Positions 62,824 through 64,000 of a DNA stretch of 64,000 nt are shown here, in pieces. The position numbers and the translations under genes are program-made. The stretch is from the NCBI GenBank assembly GCA_016712265.1, contig JADJRJ010000031.1, positions 496,001 through 560,000 of the forward strand, given 5' to 3'. The notes under the pieces are model-generated. The model did not search any database. It was not told where the DNA came from and worked only from the letters and a program-made list of their open reading frames with translations. Every line of letters starts with the position of its first letter. Position 1 is the first letter of the stretch. Source of the stretch: Gemmatimonadota bacterium (lineage in GTDB: Bacteria; Gemmatimonadota; Gemmatimonadetes; Gemmatimonadales; Gemmatimonadaceae).

Positions 62824-63282
62824 TCAGCCTTCTTTGCGCTCCAGGACCTTGCCTAACGCACCGGTCGCCCGGTCATACTCGACGATATGGGCCCACTCCG
62901 TGGCATCGGAGCGTGCGACGACTGCCATCACCTCGTCGGTGTCGCTGCAGTTGAAGACCTCGTGTGGCACCCCGGGCTCGATGTAGATAAAGTCGCCGGC
63001 GGTATTCTCGACGACCTGCTTCAGCCCGTCCCCGTACTCGTGTCGCACGCGTCCCTTGAGGATGTAGAGCATCACCTCGAAGTCGACGTGCACATGCGCG
63101 TAGGCCACGCCGCCGGGTGGAATGCGCGCGACGTTCATCGAGAGCTGGCGCGCCGGGACGTTCTTGCCGGACAGGCCGGCGGCGTAGCGGATCCCGTTCC
63201 AGCCGCGGATGTCCTGGCTGCCGCGAATGACGTGGATGCCGTCGCCGGCTTCGACAAAGGCGCGGAGGTCGAGTTCGCTCAT
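62824..63282 (-). CDS. Cupin domain protein
   Basis: The protein has 152 residues, a single cupin with motif 1 PPGGVAYAHVHVDFEVMLYI (metal-ligand His pair and Glu) and motif 2 GDFIYIEPGVPHEVFN (third His). The N-terminal 40 residues form a short extension. Function unknown. The stop lies 7 bp from the YdjM-like gene start, so the two are probably cotranscribed. A minus-strand TAGATT lies 21 nt before the ATG. Confidence 0.88.
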   Translation of the reverse strand: MSELDLRAFVEAGDGIHVIRGSQDIRGWNGIRYAAGLSGKNVPARQLSMNVARIPPGGVAYAHVHVDFEVMLYILKGRVRHEYGDGLKQVVENTAGDFIYIEPGVPHEVFNCSDTDEVMAVVARSDATEWAHIVEYDRATGALGKVLERKEG

Positions 63283-63617
63283 GCGGATGGGGTAGGGTGC
63301 CGGAATCTACGATGGCTCCCTGGGGACGGCACCCGGACTAGCCACGCGCGACCGCTTGGTGCGATTGCAGACAACCTGAGGGCGAATCGGCGCCGCGAGG
63401 CCGGCAGGAGAACGGCCGTTGATGGCGAGCATCGAGTCACCTGAGCCTGCCAGGGTGGTTTGTAACGCAACGGAGCGAGGTGTAACGAGGCGTGCCACGT
63501 CTCACTCCGGTCAGATGTGCGCCGCACCGTTCAAGTTGGTGTAGGACGGCACCTTACGATCCGTGCGTTGGTGGAGCGCCCCTTGCTTCCGGACGAGGGT
63601 AACCTCTCACCTGGACA
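63283..63617. other. 335-bp divergent intergenic region, no gene seen
   Basis: It separates the cupin and the final lipoprotein gene. It contains two TGTAACG words at 63460-63466 and 63481-63487, 21 bp apart start to start. I saw no tRNA, riboswitch or terminator. The short minus-strand ORFs have no family features. Confidence 0.5.
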
Positions 63618-64000
63618 ATGATGCGTTCACTCCGCCCCTCCTCCTTCCTCGCCATTCTCGCCCTGGCCGCGTGCGCCGTGGCCGACTCCACGTCGCCCCG
63701 TGAACTCGAACCGCTGCTGGCCAAGGGCGGTGGCGGCGGGGGCGGCGGTGGCGGTGGCACCACGCCTCCGCCCTCAATGGTGCTCCCCACCACGCCGCCA
63801 GCGCCGGGGGTCCTGGTGCGGGAGTCGTTCGGGTTCTCCCAGGGCGTGCGGCCACACGGAGGCAAGGGTCTTGATCGGGCCGTCTTCATCCACGAGAGCC
63901 TCGGGGGGTATTGGGTGGAGTGGCCGGGGTCAAAGTCGAAGCAGTGGCTCACCCCCAATAGCGACCAGACCTGGAAGTATGCGGCGTGTTCCGAGAACCT
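63618..64000 (+). CDS. Lipoprotein with poly-Gly linker, truncated by the window edge
   Basis: The frame is open from ATG 63618 to the last base (127 residues so far). It begins MMRSLRPSSFLAILALAAC, a lipoprotein signal. A run of ten glycines and a Pro/Thr-rich stretch lead to a domain with RESFGFSQGVRPHGGKG and WVEWPGSKSKQWLTPN, which I do not recognise; it looks like the start of a beta-sandwich. A second ATG follows immediately (63621). Confidence 0.65.
   Translation, partial: MMRSLRPSSFLAILALAACAVADSTSPRELEPLLAKGGGGGGGGGGGTTPPPSMVLPTTPPAPGVLVRESFGFSQGVRPHGGKGLDRAVFIHESLGGYWVEWPGSKSKQWLTPNSDQTWKYAACSEN

Noticed and set aside
63307..63498. 63-aa minus-strand ORF in the 63.3-63.6 kb spacer
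   Set aside because: No homology, no ribosome site and composition like non-coding sequence.
1..64000. CRISPR arrays, insertion sequences, tRNA and rRNA genes
   Set aside because: I saw no regularly spaced repeats of the right size, no transposase, no terminal inverted repeats and no tRNA arm sequences.

Overview
The window is high-GC bacterial chromosome, gene-dense, with no mobile element, CRISPR array, rRNA or tRNA that I can see. Several features together suggest a member of the Gemmatimonadota (inference): a SusC/SusD pair outside an obvious Bacteroidetes background, an ECF sigma factor next to a Ser/Thr kinase with a beta-propeller C-terminus, many secreted or lipoprotein enzymes with AQ-type signal-peptide ends, a DUF5916 protein and BIG2 surface proteins. 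No 16S gene is present to prove this.

Layout. 1-10.3 kb: a FecR-like anti-sigma or regulator cut by the left edge, an RlmL-like RNA methyltransferase, the 2-oxoglutarate dehydrogenase E1 subunit (sucA), a membrane protein, a secreted three-domain PIG-L deacetylase and a translationally coupled type II NADH dehydrogenase. 10.3-20.2 kb: secreted or exported enzymes and lipoproteins (esterase, propeller-CehA/McbA hydrolase, beta-lactamase-like hydrolase, serpin, DUF1028 protein) and an MFS exporter. 20.3-24.9 kb: a tightly overlapped four-gene BMP-type ABC importer operon, probably for nucleosides. 25-29.4 kb: a Tat-exported PLP enzyme, an unknown secreted protein and an ArsR-AHSA1 pair. 29.5-38.5 kb: a leftward block of envelope genes: SusD, SusC, a plug-like mini-lipoprotein, an LVIVD lipoprotein, an outer-membrane barrel, a lipoprotein cyclophilin and a YCF48-like protein.

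38.6-42.3 kb: de novo NAD synthesis, nadB-nadA-nadC plus a tiny zinc-ribbon gene coupled to nadC. 42.3-51.6 kb: a BIG2 surface lipoprotein, a YyaL-type thioredoxin-fold protein, a fluoride channel, an M20 dipeptidase, a small OM barrel and a DUF5916 OM protein. 51.7-53.5 kb: a divergent pair of periplasmic rhodanese and TsdA-like dihaem cytochrome, suggesting thiosulfate or sulfane-sulfur chemistry. 53.6-56 kb: acyltransferase, ABM protein and ketopantoate reductase. 56-61.6 kb: a leftward cluster of gamma-glutamyltranspeptidase, ECF sigma factor, 74-aa orphan kinase N-domain and Ser/Thr kinase. 61.6-64 kb: a YdjM-like membrane hydrolase, a cupin and the start of a poly-Gly lipoprotein cut by the right edge.

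The strongest unexplained signals are (i) an over-represented octamer CGTTAGGC, almost always co-directional with transcription and in more than one reading frame; (ii) dispersed GCCGTCT heptamer repeats at gene ends; (iii) promoters whose -10 lies exactly 6 nt before a start codon, implying leaderless mRNAs; and (iv) a predicted phosphorylation-switched ECF sigma/kinase module with a free-standing kinase N-domain.
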